From Phytophthora sp. 'mugwort' (lineage: Eukaryota; Oomycota; Peronosporomycetes; Peronosporales; Peronosporaceae), in assembly GCA_033558025.1 (NCBI GenBank), contig JAUCEF010000014.1, positions 1,240,001 to 1,304,000 on the forward strand: a stretch of 64,000 nucleotides of DNA, read 5' to 3'. The position numbers were made by a program, and so were the translations under genes. The stretch's first letter is position 1. Each line of letters opens with the position of its first letter. Under the pieces are notes generated by a model. It was not told the DNA's origin. It made no database searches and saw nothing but the letters and a program-made list of their open reading frames with translations. Positions 22,736 through 33,958 of this stretch are shown in pieces.

Positions 22736-23302
22736 ATGGCTGTGCTTTGCAGCAGCAACGCCAACACCGATGAAAGCCCTCGATTGGCAGAGCTGCGCAT
22801 GCTGAACTCGCGAGCTCAGAGCGGCGAGCGACGCCGTCAACTGCGCCGCGAGCAGCGCGAAACTGCCAAGAAGATCGAGCACAAAGAGCACAATCCAGTG
22901 GACCCTTATCCAAAGGATATCGAGAAGAACAAACCCAAGCAAAAGAAGCGCAATTTTTTCAATTGGTTGCTCACTCCATCGGTGTCGACGAGTCGCCAAG
23001 TGGTTCCGCCACCGCCACCGAGAGTTCGTGTCAAGATCCCTACTATCTACCGGCATGGGGAGCATAGAGGCGTCATCGTAGGCGGGCTGCGAGTGCCCTT
23101 CTCACGACCAATGCAGGCAAACCGAAGGAATTTACTCTTGTCTCGAGACGACGTGAGCTGCGGCATCCCAGAGGATATCGAGCTCGCCCTGGAGTTCCCG
23201 GGAAGGCTTGCATGGGCGGAGTTTGAAACAGAAGATACTCGCAAGCGGAAGGAGAAGACGAGACTGAAAGAGGAGAAATTAGCACGAGAACTGGCCAACT
23301 AA
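22736..23302 (+). CDS. small basic protein X, unknown function
   Basis: A 188 aa single-exon protein. It is highly charged: RRQLRREQRETAKKIEHKEH (about 33-52), a Lys-rich NKPKQKKRNFFNWLLTPS block (about 64-81), a Pro run followed by RVRVKIPTIYR, and a Lys/Glu helix at the C-terminus. No signal peptide or TM segment. I do not recognise the family. The end lies 48 bp from the convergent Y2 gene. Degenerate copies of its middle part occur at 36.31-36.60 kb and 39.42-39.69 kb, the latter again followed by a convergent Y relic. Confidence 0.65.
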   Translation: MAVLCSSNANTDESPRLAELRMLNSRAQSGERRRQLRREQRETAKKIEHKEHNPVDPYPKDIEKNKPKQKKRNFFNWLLTPSVSTSRQVVPPPPPRVRVKIPTIYRHGEHRGVIVGGLRVPFSRPMQANRRNLLLSRDDVSCGIPEDIELALEFPGRLAWAEFETEDTRKRKEKTRLKEEKLARELAN

Positions 23303-23350
23303 GAACGTAGTGTTGGATATTTATCAGAGATTACGTTTGTTCGTGTTGTC

Positions 23351-24061
23351 TCAAAAGTCTCCGCCAAAGTCTGCGCCACCGCCGTCGAAACCACCTCCAT
23401 CGCCTCCATAGTCACCATGGTCAGCTAGCGTTTCGCCGAGCAAAATACCACCCAGAAGACCAGCCGTGCCGCCTAGCGCCGCACCGGTACCAGCACTCAT
23501 GCCGCTTCTACCAGCGCCACTCTGACCATAGTATCTCCCATACGCAGGCGTGGCAGCAGCGTACCCCGGATCCATTGGTGCGCTTGCATACGCTGTCGAT
23601 GAAGTCCCGTAGGGTTGGCCAGAGGCACCTCCAGTGATCGGGTTCGCCACGGGCGCTGCCACCGGAATAGCGTCGTCTAAACCTCGGTCACCGGCTCGCT
23701 TGAACGCCATAAAGCAGCAGCTACAGCAGCACAACAGCAGTGCTAGCGACCCGAGAAGCGACCAGAGCCACACCAGGTCGTCTCCATGATTAGAGTAGTG
23801 TGGAGCGTACCCGCAGTTACAGGCGTAGTTAGAGACCTTGCAGATGGCGTCGTCCGGGCAGCAACACGGGCGCCGGTCGCTCTGGCGGTCCAGCCAGTTG
23901 CCGCAGAATTGGCCAGGTCCGCCGCCGTAAGCTCTGGAACATTCGCCGGTGCTGGCACACACCTCGCAGCCGGACTGCGTACCGTTGCTCTGAGCGGAAG
24001 CCGCATCGAGCACTGCTGCAACGAGCACGACCAAGACGGTAGCGTGCTTCATTGCTACCAA
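23351..24061 (-). CDS. Cys-rich single-pass membrane protein, paralogue Y2
   Basis: 236 aa from 24061, or 233 aa from MKHATVLVV at 24052, which aligns with the start of the decayed copy. A signal peptide (about 1-23, ending SAQ-like) is followed by the Cys module C-x2-C-x5-C, GPGQFCGNW, CCC, then C and C-x-C (about 33-80). A TM helix with a cytosolic-side Cys cluster LLCCCSCCFM (about 93-118) follows, then a Pro/Ala/Tyr-rich stretch. The tail is Gly-rich with GGTAGLLGGILLGETLADHG and a Gly-Gly-Asp-Phe end. Same architecture as Y1, with shared GxGGxxGG and (T)LA motifs. The membrane-proximal Cys run is a plausible palmitoylation site (inference). Confidence 0.8.
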   Translation of the reverse strand: MVAMKHATVLVVLVAAVLDAASAQSNGTQSGCEVCASTGECSRAYGGGPGQFCGNWLDRQSDRRPCCCPDDAICKVSNYACNCGYAPHYSNHGDDLVWLWSLLGSLALLLCCCSCCFMAFKRAGDRGLDDAIPVAAPVANPITGGASGQPYGTSSTAYASAPMDPGYAAATPAYGRYYGQSGAGRSGMSAGTGAALGGTAGLLGGILLGETLADHGDYGGDGGGFDGGGADFGGDF

Positions 24062-24476
24062 TAACTTTATAGTACCTGCAATGCCCTCATAAAATATTTT
24101 CGCAACAAAAGAAAAGAAGAAGACCCCGTCCCAAGCTTTGCCAGAGAGCTCTCCGATAAAGAATTATTTACAGTTTTCAAATTCAGTGATAGCTTCTATC
24201 CTACTTGTCTGATACATGTACGTAGTGCTTCCGAAAAATAAACTGAAGCAGCAATGATTGCAATAGATTTTAACCAATAATTTATTGCAGTCATATACCG
24301 GTTGATTACCGGTTATTTTTCAGGGAGGAGTGTTTGACTTCAATAATGTATTGTGATGTCCTGGCACCCAACCACCCTCTGGTAGATCGATGCTGGTATG
24401 AAACACTCCTCTCCACTTTCACGATTTTTCTGCATTCACTAGACGTCCCTCTAGCCGTCCCAAGAAGCCCCAAGAT
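24062..24476. other. intergenic
   Basis: Upstream of Y2 and before the hAT relic. A short inverted motif with ATACCGGTTGATTACCGGTTAT at about 24295-24316 contains a direct ACCGGTT repeat. No gene seen. Confidence 0.4.
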
Positions 24477-26246
24477 GCTCGCTTCCACCATCCGCACTCT
24501 ACTCCCGCCACCTTCACGAACAAGCAAGTGGCCAGCTACTACTTTCGACCGTGCCGCGACCAGTACGACGAGGCGATTCTCGAGTACTGTCGTTGCCGGT
24601 GCGGCGCGGTCCGGAAGCGTATGCATGGCACGGGGCACTCAAACCTGAAGCAGTTAATCAGGCGCGAGCACCACAAGTTCTCCGAGGAAATGGTGGTGGC
24701 GACACCCGGAGAGACGGGCACGCTCGCACACTATGTTTGTCATTCAGCCCAGAACCTTTCCCCCGGGTGGCTTGGATGGCTGATTAAATGCAACTTGCCG
24801 CTCTCGTTTTGCGAGAATAAGCTCGCACGGCGGTGTTCTTGCTAGTTGTTTATGCTCTTTCTGACTGATAGACTAACATCTTTTTACAATCTACGATGCT
24901 ATATCAGGTACACAAATCTGACGCCTATCTCTGTAAGAGACGATCCGGCGCGTCAAGAAGTCGATGACGCGTGTGCTAGACCACGCGGTCGCAGAAAAAC
25001 TGCCGGAGCGATTTGGCATCATCCTAGGCGGGCGGAGCCGTGACTCGGAGCACTACATCGCGGCCTTCGCATGGTATGAAGTGGAGGGTGCAGTGCGGTG
25101 CCCGCTGCTCTGCATGTCGCCACTTGTCGATGACGCGACTGACGACCTCTAGGCAGCCATGCATCGTGCAATTCTAAAGAGATGCTGGCTCGCGACTTCG
25201 ACAAGTGGCTGGAGTAGTGTCTGTTCCTCGTGGGCGACAACTGCTCCGTCGGCCGCCGCTTGGTCACCTTGATGGGGGTGCCACTGGTCAGTTGTGCGAG
25301 TCACAGACCAACAGGGCCGTAGCAGAGCGGGTGGCGGGTTGCGCAGAAGATCTGGATTCAGTCCAGGCGCTCATGGTCAAATGCGGACGCTGAACCACTC
25401 GGCCAAGCTCAGGTACGTCATTTGTCTATTTTCGGTAAATATTGATTGTTGTTGTGTGTTCTAAGTGTAATTTTGGCTTTGGTGATGCTATAGACTAAAA
25501 ACGGACCTTTGATCAATCATCCGCCAGCAAACGCGCTGGAGCTCCTCGTTTGCAATGCTCAAACGGCATTTTGAGCTCCTGTGATTTATTAGACAGCGAC
25601 GACGATAAACTCGCGGAGTTGCTGCCGTCGGCAGCACCGAACTGCCACCTCTGGACCTGTTTAAGAAGATCAAGAATGTGGAATCGGTGTCCAAGGCTTT
25701 CCAAAGCTCGGACGTCGACCTGCTCGACGTCCGAGTATGGTTTGACGACCTCATCGCCGCTAGAGCTTCCTACGCTCGCTACCTCGGTACGTTCCTGTAG
25801 GAGACATGTTTCTCTCCCCGGTTGCTAATATGGATTTTGTATGGAATTTATTTACAGCTACCAAGACAGATATTGTCCACAGCCCGGATTTTGAGAGTGG
25901 CAGCGTTCGCGTTATGAACGGCCAAGTGAAGCGACTGACACGCGTTGAAAAGGTGGTGCTGGAGAGTTTTGTGGTGGCGGCGGCGGGTGAGGGACAGCAG
26001 GAGGAGGAGGGGGTGCGCGTTTCCTTTGTCTTGCGGTTGCAGAAACGCCGCAGGCTCAGGAGTGATACTTACGGGCTGCTGGTGAATATTCCGCCGACAT
26101 CAAACGTAGTGGAGCGATTTTTTAACGTCGCTAGAACCACGTTTGGTCAACAACGTCACATTTTGCAGCCGTACACCCTCGAGATTCTGCTATTCCTTCA
26201 GCAGAATGCCGACTATTGGGATGCTTACTGCCCGAGTAATCGATAG
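24477..26246 (+). pseudogene. hAT-type transposase relic (BED finger to C-terminal dimerisation region)
   Basis: Plus-strand pieces occur in the order of a hAT transposase. A BED-like zinc finger region around 24525-24750 has YCRCRCGAVRKRMHGTGHSN. A core segment with CLFLVGDNCSV-like and LMGVPLVSCASHR lies at about 25220-25310. TRWSSSFAMLKRHFEL lies at about 25530-25580. The C-terminal dimerisation-type region (25857-26246) has IPPTSNVVERFFNVARTTFG and LEILLFLQQNADYWD. Stops and frame changes occur at least three times, so it is inactive. Terminal repeats were not resolved. The final exon of about 130 codons is the best-preserved part. Confidence 0.75.
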
Positions 26247-26475
26247 GTAGCTAATTCAAAAATAATCATGGTTGCATCAATAATCTATTGCTGGTTTTGC
26301 TCGCTTCAACAACGTCCCGTCGCTCACTCCGCTGCACGCTCTTCTTATCTATTTGCTGTTCTTACTTGTAATAGATAACAATGTAATACCTGGCAACCCT
26401 GCGTACAGCGTGCCTAAAAACAAACCCCGTTGTATGTAAAACGCGGTTTTTATGTAGAGCAAACAATGTTTTTAT

Positions 26476-26503
26476 AAGGGAAATGACCAGTTTTGGGCCG
26501 CCG
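26476..26503 (+). repeat. left terminal inverted repeat with TA target site
   Basis: 28 bp including the TA at 26476-26477; an exact inverse of 29428-29455. Confidence 0.9.
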
Positions 26504-26784
26504 ATCAGTTTGGGCCGTTGATAATTTTAGGCCAATGCTACCCCGCCCATACGTTCCTCAAAATGTAATTGGACAATATGCATTAAGTACGAAACCTCAG
26601 AGTTTAAATCAATTTGGCGGGAACGGTTCGCGCCAAATTATTGCTGAGCCCAAGCCAATGGAGCAACAAAGCCTAAACCGCGGACCCTACAGTCATTATT
26701 TCAGTGGAGACTGTGACATCTAACAGCCTCCATGTGTCTCTTTCACCTCATGTTTTATTTCTCTACCTACCCAAGACTAGCGCC

Positions 26785-28173
26785 ATGCCTAAGAGCTACC
26801 CAGCGACGTCAAGACTGCCGTAGTTGCCCAAGTGCAGAGCGGCGAATCTGTTGCTACCGCTTCAGCCGATTGGAGCATTCCCAAGAGAACGATTCGAAAG
26901 TGGGTTCTGAAAGCCCAGACGGGGCAAGAGTCTCGACGCCGTGGCCCGTCACCGCGTCTCCCTAGCGCAGCTGAGCGTCATCTGTACGACTGGATTGTCG
27001 GTCGCCAACTGATCGAGCACCCCGTTGACCGTGCCGTCATTCTGAAGAAGGCGACCAAAATTTCGCTGCTTGTGGCCGGGACGAGCGTCGATGACGGCTG
27101 GTACTCGCACTTGGCGGGGCGGCATCCACAGCTATCAACGCGTATTGCTCAACCGCTGCCTCCGAAGCGCAATTGTGTTGATGGAGATGGTATGGCTGCG
27201 CTTTTCAGCACGTTGGCCAAGCTTATGATTGAGCTGCGACTGGACAGCTCTCGAATATTCAATATGGATGAGACTGCATTCCAAACGCGCGAGAAGTGTA
27301 AAAGGGTTGTTGCAGTGCGGGGATCAACGAACGTGTGGTGCCTTGATCCGGCGGTGAACTTTCAACTTTCGATCGTTGCCTGTGGAAGCGCTGCCGGATT
27401 CATGGTACCCCTGCTTTCATATTGCCGGGCAAGACAGTTCAGTTGGACATCCTACAGGAGTGCGGGGAACCAAGTGCTGCAGTCGCGGCGTCTCCATCAG
27501 GGTTCATCAATACGTACCTTTCCCAGAAGTGATTGAGTTTTGTTTTGCAAAGTCTGTACCAGACTCTGTCAAAAAAAAACAAAAACGCTTCTGTTCGTGC
27601 TCGGCGGTTGTAGATCGCATTACTCAGCTGCGGTAATCGACACTGCCGCCAGTCTTGACATATTACTGGTTTGTTGCCTCCCAACGCTACGCAATTGGTG
27701 CAACCCCTCGACGTGGTGGTGTTCCCGACGCTTAAGGTCAAGTTATGCAACTTGATTAAGGAAGTGGTGGAGGACGACGACGATGGGTGCTACTCTAATG
27801 CAAGAAGACTGTGTTAAAGCTCGCCTGTATGGCTTGACGTAGCAGCAAGATTAGCAGGAACATCAAGCTCGGTTTCCGTGCCTGTGACATTTATCCGCTG
27901 TCACTGGTAAACATGAATCGGCGGCTCCGCAACTACACCAGGAACGGCGCTCCGGAGTACGTGCATCTCGCAACCTGGCTTCAGATGCGAGATACAATTG
28001 AGACTGACGTTCTCACTCTGCGCACTCCTACCAGGAAAGACCGGGAGCGAAAGCGGGTTTCCGTGGGCGGAAAGCTATTGACGCACGACTTGCTCCGCGA
28101 GGTAGCAGCGCAGCCCGCCAAGGCGACGACCAAGTCACAGAAGAAGTCGAAGCAGTCTATGGCTGTTTTGTGA
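26785..28173 (+). pseudogene. pogo-like transposase relic
   Basis: The psq-type helix-turn-helix reads VVAQVQSGESVATASADWSI then PKRTIRKWV (about 26820-26910), followed by a CENP-B-like domain. The DDE catalytic region starts with SRIFNMDETAFQTR (about 27250-27290), where the Asp of MDET is the first catalytic acid. Next come GCRSHYSAAVIDTAA-like (second acid region, shifted frame, about 27605-27650) and LPPNATQLVQPLDVVVFPTL in a further frame (about 27680-27740). The start Met region is shifted against the helix-turn-helix. At least three frame breaks make it inactive. Confidence 0.8.
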
Positions 28174-28329
28174 TGATATGTCTGTAGCGAAGCGCTGTCG
28201 GCATCGACGTCGTCTGTTCGGCCGTTGTCTAAGCACACAAGTATAGCAGAGCAAGTTTAGTCAGCACGTACAACGTAAGCAATATCCAGTTCTTAGTTTA
28301 TACATCAACAGGCTCTTACCAGGCGCCGA

Positions 28330-28980
28330 ATGTCACTGTTGTCGGAGATTTCCACGAGAAATAGACCACTGGGTCTAAGTGCACTAGCTTCTCCACCCTG
28401 TCTAGCTTCTGGTCTGGTCAACATCCCCCACGCGCCTCCCCATCCTCCAGACCTTCACGTCCTTGCCATGAACGTCGCGAAACAAGATAGCGCTAGGAGG
28501 GTATTTGGCCAGATCACAGGATCTTATCTGTGTCTCCCACAGCACCGGAGCCTGGTCCTATTTGATGACCCGCACGTCCAGCTTGCCCACGGTCTGCTTG
28601 CCCACGTCCTGTTTGGTAACCCGCTCGTCAAGCTTGCCCACGTCCAGCTTGCCCACGACTACAGGCCGTTCACAAAAAACAGCTTGTCGGCGCTGCGGAG
28701 AAGCGGGTGCGCCTCATCCAGACATAAGCGGCTTACGATGGAAAAGTGCACGCCGCCACGCTCCTGAGCGTCCCGTGGCGGCGCGTGCACAAGGATCTGG
28801 CCGCGAGGGAACGAGGTCAGCTTGCCGTTGAAGGCGCTCCAGTGCACGAAGGCCATGGACGCCCGGTTGCCTGATGGCGCTAGGGGCGCGAGCAGGGATG
28901 AAGGCATCGCTGCCATACAGGTCAATCTCTGTCTGCGTGAACTCGGCCAGCACGTTGCGGCTGTTGATGCGCGTCTAGCT
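28330..28980 (-). other. possible cargo segment inside the pogo-like element
   Basis: Minus-strand open frames have reasonable protein composition (NRASMAFVHWSAFNGKLTSF, GQILVHAPPRDAQERGGVHF). A short repeat of the CAGCTTGCCCACG type recurs four times at about 28570-28660, giving a VGKLDV/VGKQTV repeat on the minus strand. I do not recognise the family. It lies between the transposase and the right end, so it is either captured host DNA or a second element. Confidence 0.3.
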
Positions 28981-29427
28981 CCACGCTCGCACCGTCATCG
29001 TCCGTCCTGTTAGATCTTGAGTACGGTAAAATCTGGCCCTTGTGGGTAGGGCTTGGCAGCGCTTGGGCGTCAATGCGGCTTCTCCGACGGCCGTGCTCTT
29101 CATGAAAAAATACATATACTTTCTGAATTGATCAAATACAAAAATATAGACTGAAGCAGCTTACCTAACCCTGATGACACATGCCTTTCGAAGTTCCGTG
29201 CCAGCAACCGACCCACTACTGAAAAAAATCAAGAATTAAAAAGGGCCCAAAACTGATTGGAGGGCAATTTTCATGGTCTGATCTGACGAAGTCTTTTCCC
29301 GCGTTATTACTGTTCTGTGGAAATATTTAAACAAAATAGAAGAAGCTGTCAGCTTCTAAGAACTCACGTTTTGTTTCCCTGCTGAAACCAGTGCAGAGTT
29401 CTGACCAAAAGTTTAGGACGATGCGTT

Positions 29428-29455
29428 GGCGGCCCAAAACTGGTCATTTCCCTTA
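29428..29455 (-). repeat. right terminal inverted repeat with TA target site
   Basis: Exact inverse of 26476-26503. TA at 29454-29455. Confidence 0.9.
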
Positions 29456-30889
29456 GTCTAGGTTCGCGGCTTTAGTTTGAATTCTAGGCCGTGTATATAA
29501 AGACCTTTATCTTCTTTGTAAAGACAATATTTTTTCGCAATTGAGTCACCAAATACACGTAGCACAGTTAGAATTCCCGAGAAAAAGAAGAATAAAAAAC
29601 AGTTGATGATCACCAAAACCACCACGGTCGCTAGACAGTGAGAAATCCACAGCTTTTCGAGGGCTATCTCCAGCTTTGAGCGATTGACGACCGCTGGAAA
29701 AGAACGGCCTAGGGGTCGAGTTGCCCTACCAGCTTTTGGGTTCAGAAGAAAGGAAATCGACGCGGGAGCTCGGCACCAGGCGTTAACGCCACGTAGCGAA
29801 GGGAAGGGAAGGGGTATCTTGTGCAGATTTCCTTAAGTTGGTCTTCTGTGTGGCTGTTATTTCGACAAGTTTTACTGAGTTAAGCGGTCTCACACGTGTT
29901 TCATTGTAGCTGGCCTCTTCAAGTGTGATTCCCGTTCGGTGGTCGAGTTTGCTTCGTCTGCGGTAGTAACACTGCATGTCTGGTGCTTCAAACAGCAGGC
30001 AGGTCAGTCGAGCTTCACCTTGCTGCTTGTATTACGCTTAACAGGTCAGCTGAACTCGTGTTTGTGGTGAAGCTGAAGCAGCGCACGTTCGTAGCCCTGC
30101 GATGTCCACGAGGATCTCCACACATATGTTGCACCGAATATATGTCCCCAACACTGAACGTTGGTGATGCTAATTCGGAAGTAGTAAGACCAACCATTTC
30201 TATTTCCAGCTACCTCTTCAGCTGATCCCAACAATAGGACATGAGAGCTTTGCTGTAAGAAGCACTCTAGAAAGCAATATCAGATTATTAACCTGTCGGC
30301 AGAAAGGCTCGTGTAGACTAACACGGGCTTGATATCGGTCTGCATACATGATGCTGTCCCTTATGTTTAGATTAGCTGCGTTAAACAAGCGTAACGCACG
30401 TGCCCGATAAACCCAGTGAATACCAGGGCGCAAGATCGTCCTCAGTCTCTGATAGCTCACGGTGTTGCGTGCAAATATTTCAGCTGATCAATATCCACTC
30501 ATTTGACACTGGAGAGATGTTGCCAAATCAAGGGTGACTGCGCAATAAAACGAAGGCTGGAAAAGGAACCAAACGAGAAGTGGCTAAGCTGCGGGCATTT
30601 AATTTGGTGGAGAGCGGAATTGACAGACCTACGTGGGCCAAGCAGCTCTGTCGAGCTCTGCGAGCAATAGCTTAAGCGCCTATCGCGGAAGTTATTTCGC
30701 ACGATCCAGCGCGCACTTTTTCAGAGCGCAGATGTGAGCTGCGATGACGAAGATTGCGCAAGCGTTAGTGCTGTGAGTGGTGAAAGCGACGTTGATGTAG
30801 CCGCCCAAACTGCTGAATCTTTCCAGACCAAGACAATGGGGGAAAACTTTGCGGATCTGGCGAAGATACCAAAAACTAACCAGCGCTGG
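29456..30889. other. 1.4 kb, mostly unassignable relic DNA
   Basis: Minus-strand fragments with protein-like composition occur (RLRTILRPGIHWVYRARALR at about 30445-30390, HRTGITLEEASYNETRVRPL at about 29950-29890), but no family is recognised. Plus-strand charged frames begin near 30545. Confidence 0.4.
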
Positions 30890-31745
30890 AAAAATCACCA
30901 GCGGCCCAACTCAAAGATCTCCGGTGGGTGGAGCGTTCCAGAAAGAAGTGTCACCTCAAGCTTTACAAGCCGACGTACGATACTAAGAATGTGTGGCATG
31001 CAAATATCCCATAGTCGCGTTTTCTGCGTGGCTTGTTGAAGCTGCCTGATGTTCAAGAAGCGCTTGCTGCTCGTCTTGCTAAGATTACTGTTACGAAGAA
31101 GCTCATGGTAGAGCTTACGTCTCGATATGACGAATAGAGCATTCCGTAGGCGGTTGAAATGTCGATGGAGCAGACGAATAGCCGAAAGGCGAGTGAGCAA
31201 GGGTCGCATGAAGACACCTCGCCGGTGGGCAAGCAGGCCAAGCATATGGGGAGGGAAGTAAAACGCGTGTCGGCGCTTGCGAACAGCAGAAAAGAGACGG
31301 TCGCTGGTGTGGCCAAGTACTGTCTTGCGCATGTTCGCCTTGTGGAATCCGAGGTACGTCGTTTTGAAGAGAGTATGCGACGTGGGTCCCTGCAACTGTA
31401 GTGGTGACTGCTGCTTAGACACATGCCTTTATTCAAAGACTGATGTCTTCTGTACGAAAGACAACTGCAATTTCGGAGGAGAGTGCAGCATAGGCTCACA
31501 GAGCCTCCAGCACTGGACACTTTCGCTTCGCCGGTGGTAGGGATTGGTATCCGCACCACGAGTTCGATTGTCGTCGGCGTGGGTGTTGGAGAGTATACCG
31601 GAGAACTGACAGCCGAAGCATGACAGAAGCAAGACACCCCATTGAGATTACCAGCGGATACTCGATGCTGGTATCGACTTTGTCCCGCAGAATAGAATAC
31701 ATCTACAGGGTGTTTGAAATACCTACACTGCGCTTTGTGAGCGCA
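30890..31745 (+). pseudogene. SET-domain protein relic
   Basis: Plus-strand frames give a charged N-terminal part (HLKLYKPTYDTKNVWHANIP, LKLPDVQEALAARLAKITVT), then a Cys cluster at about 31387-31500 with CNCSGDCCLDTCLYSK and CTKDNCNFGGECS, typical of a pre-SET/AWS zinc-binding region. SET-like motifs VVGIGIRTTSSIVVGVGVGE then YTGEL follow (about 31525-31610), and a later SGYSMLVSTL segment (about 31650-31680). Stops and shifts occur between them. SET domains methylate protein lysines. In oomycete genomes such SET segments are often seen in repeat contexts, so this may be element cargo (inference). It is broken and truncated before the catalytic Asn-His-Ser region. Confidence 0.6.
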
Positions 31746-32439
31746 GAGTTTTAACAATACGGGTTGACGAAGAATTAACGTTTGCTACAGCGACGATTAT
31801 GATCTGAGTGCAATTGCCACGCGAAGACATGTGTTACAAAGAAGGAAGCGAGGACGTTCGGTCCACACCGCGCAATGTACAGCAAACACCAAAAGTACTC
31901 TACTGGCATTTGCATGGCACATTAAATGAGTGGTGGCCACCACATCTTCTGAGGGAGCACCAAAGCAATGCTGCAATTACAGCTGTAGCGTATCTCGGCA
32001 CCATTAGCGTTATAGCTACCACTCAAGTAGCAAGTTCACCGCTAGCTGCCAGTTAGCAATTCACCAAACCCCGTCACAACCACAAACTACGACACCAACT
32101 GAGGCCGCCATGCCTTGCCTTCCTTGACTGACCCTCGCGTCCGCGATGCAGCACGAGGACGCGGAGATGCTCATCCAGGACTTCAAGCGCCACAAGATCG
32201 CGAAGAGCGACCTTGGCCAATGCCACGTTTGCCTACTTCCTGCCCCTCATGCTATGCGGATGCAGCTACTTGCTATTCCTCGGAGACCTGCGCTCGCGCC
32301 GCTCCGGACGGGACGTTTCCATGGCGAGCGCGTTTGTTGATGTGCTGTATACTGCAGCTGGTGACGGTGAAGGAAGTGTACGCTCACACCACGGCTGTGC
32401 GTTCTCCGTCGCGCCCGCATTCGCTTTCAACGCAGATGA
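31746..32439. other. no clear gene; a short hydrophobic frame at 32.2 kb
   Basis: A plus frame at about 32216-32350 encodes ANATFAYFLPLMLCGCSYLL, which looks like a membrane segment, but upstream and downstream frames are broken and no family is recognised. The rest shows nothing. Confidence 0.35.
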
Positions 32440-33450
32440 AACAGGTCCCTCAAGAAAGGGCTGCGCAAGGGTTGAAGGCCAAGCACGTTTGGACTGGCCT
32501 GCAGCAACGCTCTAACATTGACGAGAAGAGCATGCCGAGCTTTGCTACTGTTCAAAGGTTCGTGCATTTACCACGTTGCTGGTCGGCTTGGAGGCAGTGA
32601 CATCCTTGATTTTGTTCGGGCCAAAGTTAGAGATCGAAGTTTTAGTGGTGAAGAAGAGGAGACGGCAGTGCTTGCATCAGTACGATGAAGGCAATCTCGT
32701 GGTTGGAACGCGACAACACCCCGTTTGTCGTCGGTGCGATCATGAAGGAGCTATTGTGCCACGCGGATCGAGGCCCGGCTACTTTCATCCTGCATCTCGA
32801 TGTAACTACGCCGGTTTCGGCATTAATCCATGCAGTTGATTACAGGTTGACGCAGACGGGCTACCCCGTCATCGTTGTGGGGCTATCGGATGAATTTCGC
32901 CACTTTTACCCGCCCTCGACGTTTATTGTATCGCAGCAGCAGCCCCAGTTCACGGAGCTGCAGCAGCTGCTGCAGCGTGCATTTGCTGTCGTCACCCGCA
33001 AGCCGCTGCGCGTTTAATACGTGATAGGCGACGCGAATGTCGCACCGCGGAACGCTATACATTACATCTTGGGCGCCGATGTGTTTTCTAATGTGCTACT
33101 TTTATGTAGCCAAAAAGGTCTTTGAGAAGAAGCAGTCACTTACCCACGCGCGACTGCTTCTGTCATGGAGGAGTTGCACAAGCTGCACTTCACAAGAGTA
33201 TGAAAAAGTTTTTTGTGTGAAACGGGATGAAGTCCAGAGACGCTTGACAATGGTGCCGCCGCTCTCTGCGTTTTATATATTTACTTTGTCGAGGTGTGGC
33301 TAACCACAGGGAGTGGCACTGGAAGTGTTACCACACGCCCAGCAAATTCGCAAGTACAGCAATCAATGCGGGACCTATAACGTCGCCTTAAGCACGACGT
33401 TACTCAGCGTCACAAGCTCTAAATCGGCACTATGATGGCTCAGCATTCAC
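32440..33450 (+). pseudogene. Mutator-like (MULE) transposase relic 2
   Basis: In order, across several frames: VWTGLQQRSNIDEKSMPSFA then TVQRFVH (about 32490-32570), AISWLERDNTPFVVGAIMKE, then FILHLDVTTPVSALIHAVDY with GYPVIVVGLSDEFRHFYPPS (32688-33017, the DDE region), and MCYFYVAKKVFEKKQSLTHA (about 33096-33155), the second acidic/HxxKK-type region. Further decayed C-terminal parts run to about 33450. Frameshifts lie near 32590, 33020 and 33180. Inactive. Confidence 0.75.
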
Positions 33451-33839
33451 ATTGGTTCTGCTGTCGGTGCTCCCCTCCCCTGCAAAATTGGATTGAGAGA
33501 GAAAGCGTCTTGGGGAACGATCACGTGTCGTGTCTTCGTGGCGCCGTCATGAGACACATCAATCGGGTTAGGGTACCATTGGTGCTGGTTGCCACTTAAC
33601 AGTGCTGACCCTTACGGATGCTAATGTTTTTGGATTTTTCTCGAAGAAAGTGGCCCACGCAGGGTGAGCAAGCGAATTAAGCGCGCGCGATAGATGGTGT
33701 ATGCGGCAGATCAGGCGCGAAGGAATACCCTTTGAAAACTAATCTGTCAACTACCTGATAACATCAAAAGCTGAACTGCTTCCAGAACTAAAATCTGCAC
33801 GTAGCCAATGCAGGACCATCCAGGATTGGTCGCCCTCTC
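33451..33839. other. no recognisable gene
   Basis: Short stretch between two oppositely oriented MULE relics. Nothing identified. Confidence 0.4.
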
Positions 33840-33958
33840 TTAGATGTGTTTGTTGCCACGGCATCTGCGGTCTGATATTTCAATGTTTTTGCGGTTATTA
33901 CGACGACTGCGGTTGAACAACTTACATTTACCGGGCTGGTCTGATTTAAAGCGGATGT

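Larger units (their letters stand above)
26478..29453 (+). mobile_element. pogo/Tc1-mariner-like DNA transposon, 2.98 kb, degenerate
   Basis: Both ends carry the same 26 bp in inverted orientation (AGGGAAATGACCAGTTTTGG plus six bases), each flanked by TA, the target duplication of the Tc1/mariner/pogo superfamily. Subterminal imperfect repeats of the GATCAGTTTGGGCC type follow on the left. Inside is a broken pogo-like transposase (26785-28173) and a second region of unknown origin (28330-28980). The near-perfect ends contrast with the broken transposase. Confidence 0.85.

Noticed and set aside
25320..25400. Possible tRNA
   Set aside because: No cloverleaf pairing and no proper B-box; the sequence fits the hAT relic.
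31053..31757. 234-residue minus-strand ORF
   Set aside because: Cys/Ser/Thr-rich composition without domain; the plus strand here carries recognisable SET-region motifs.
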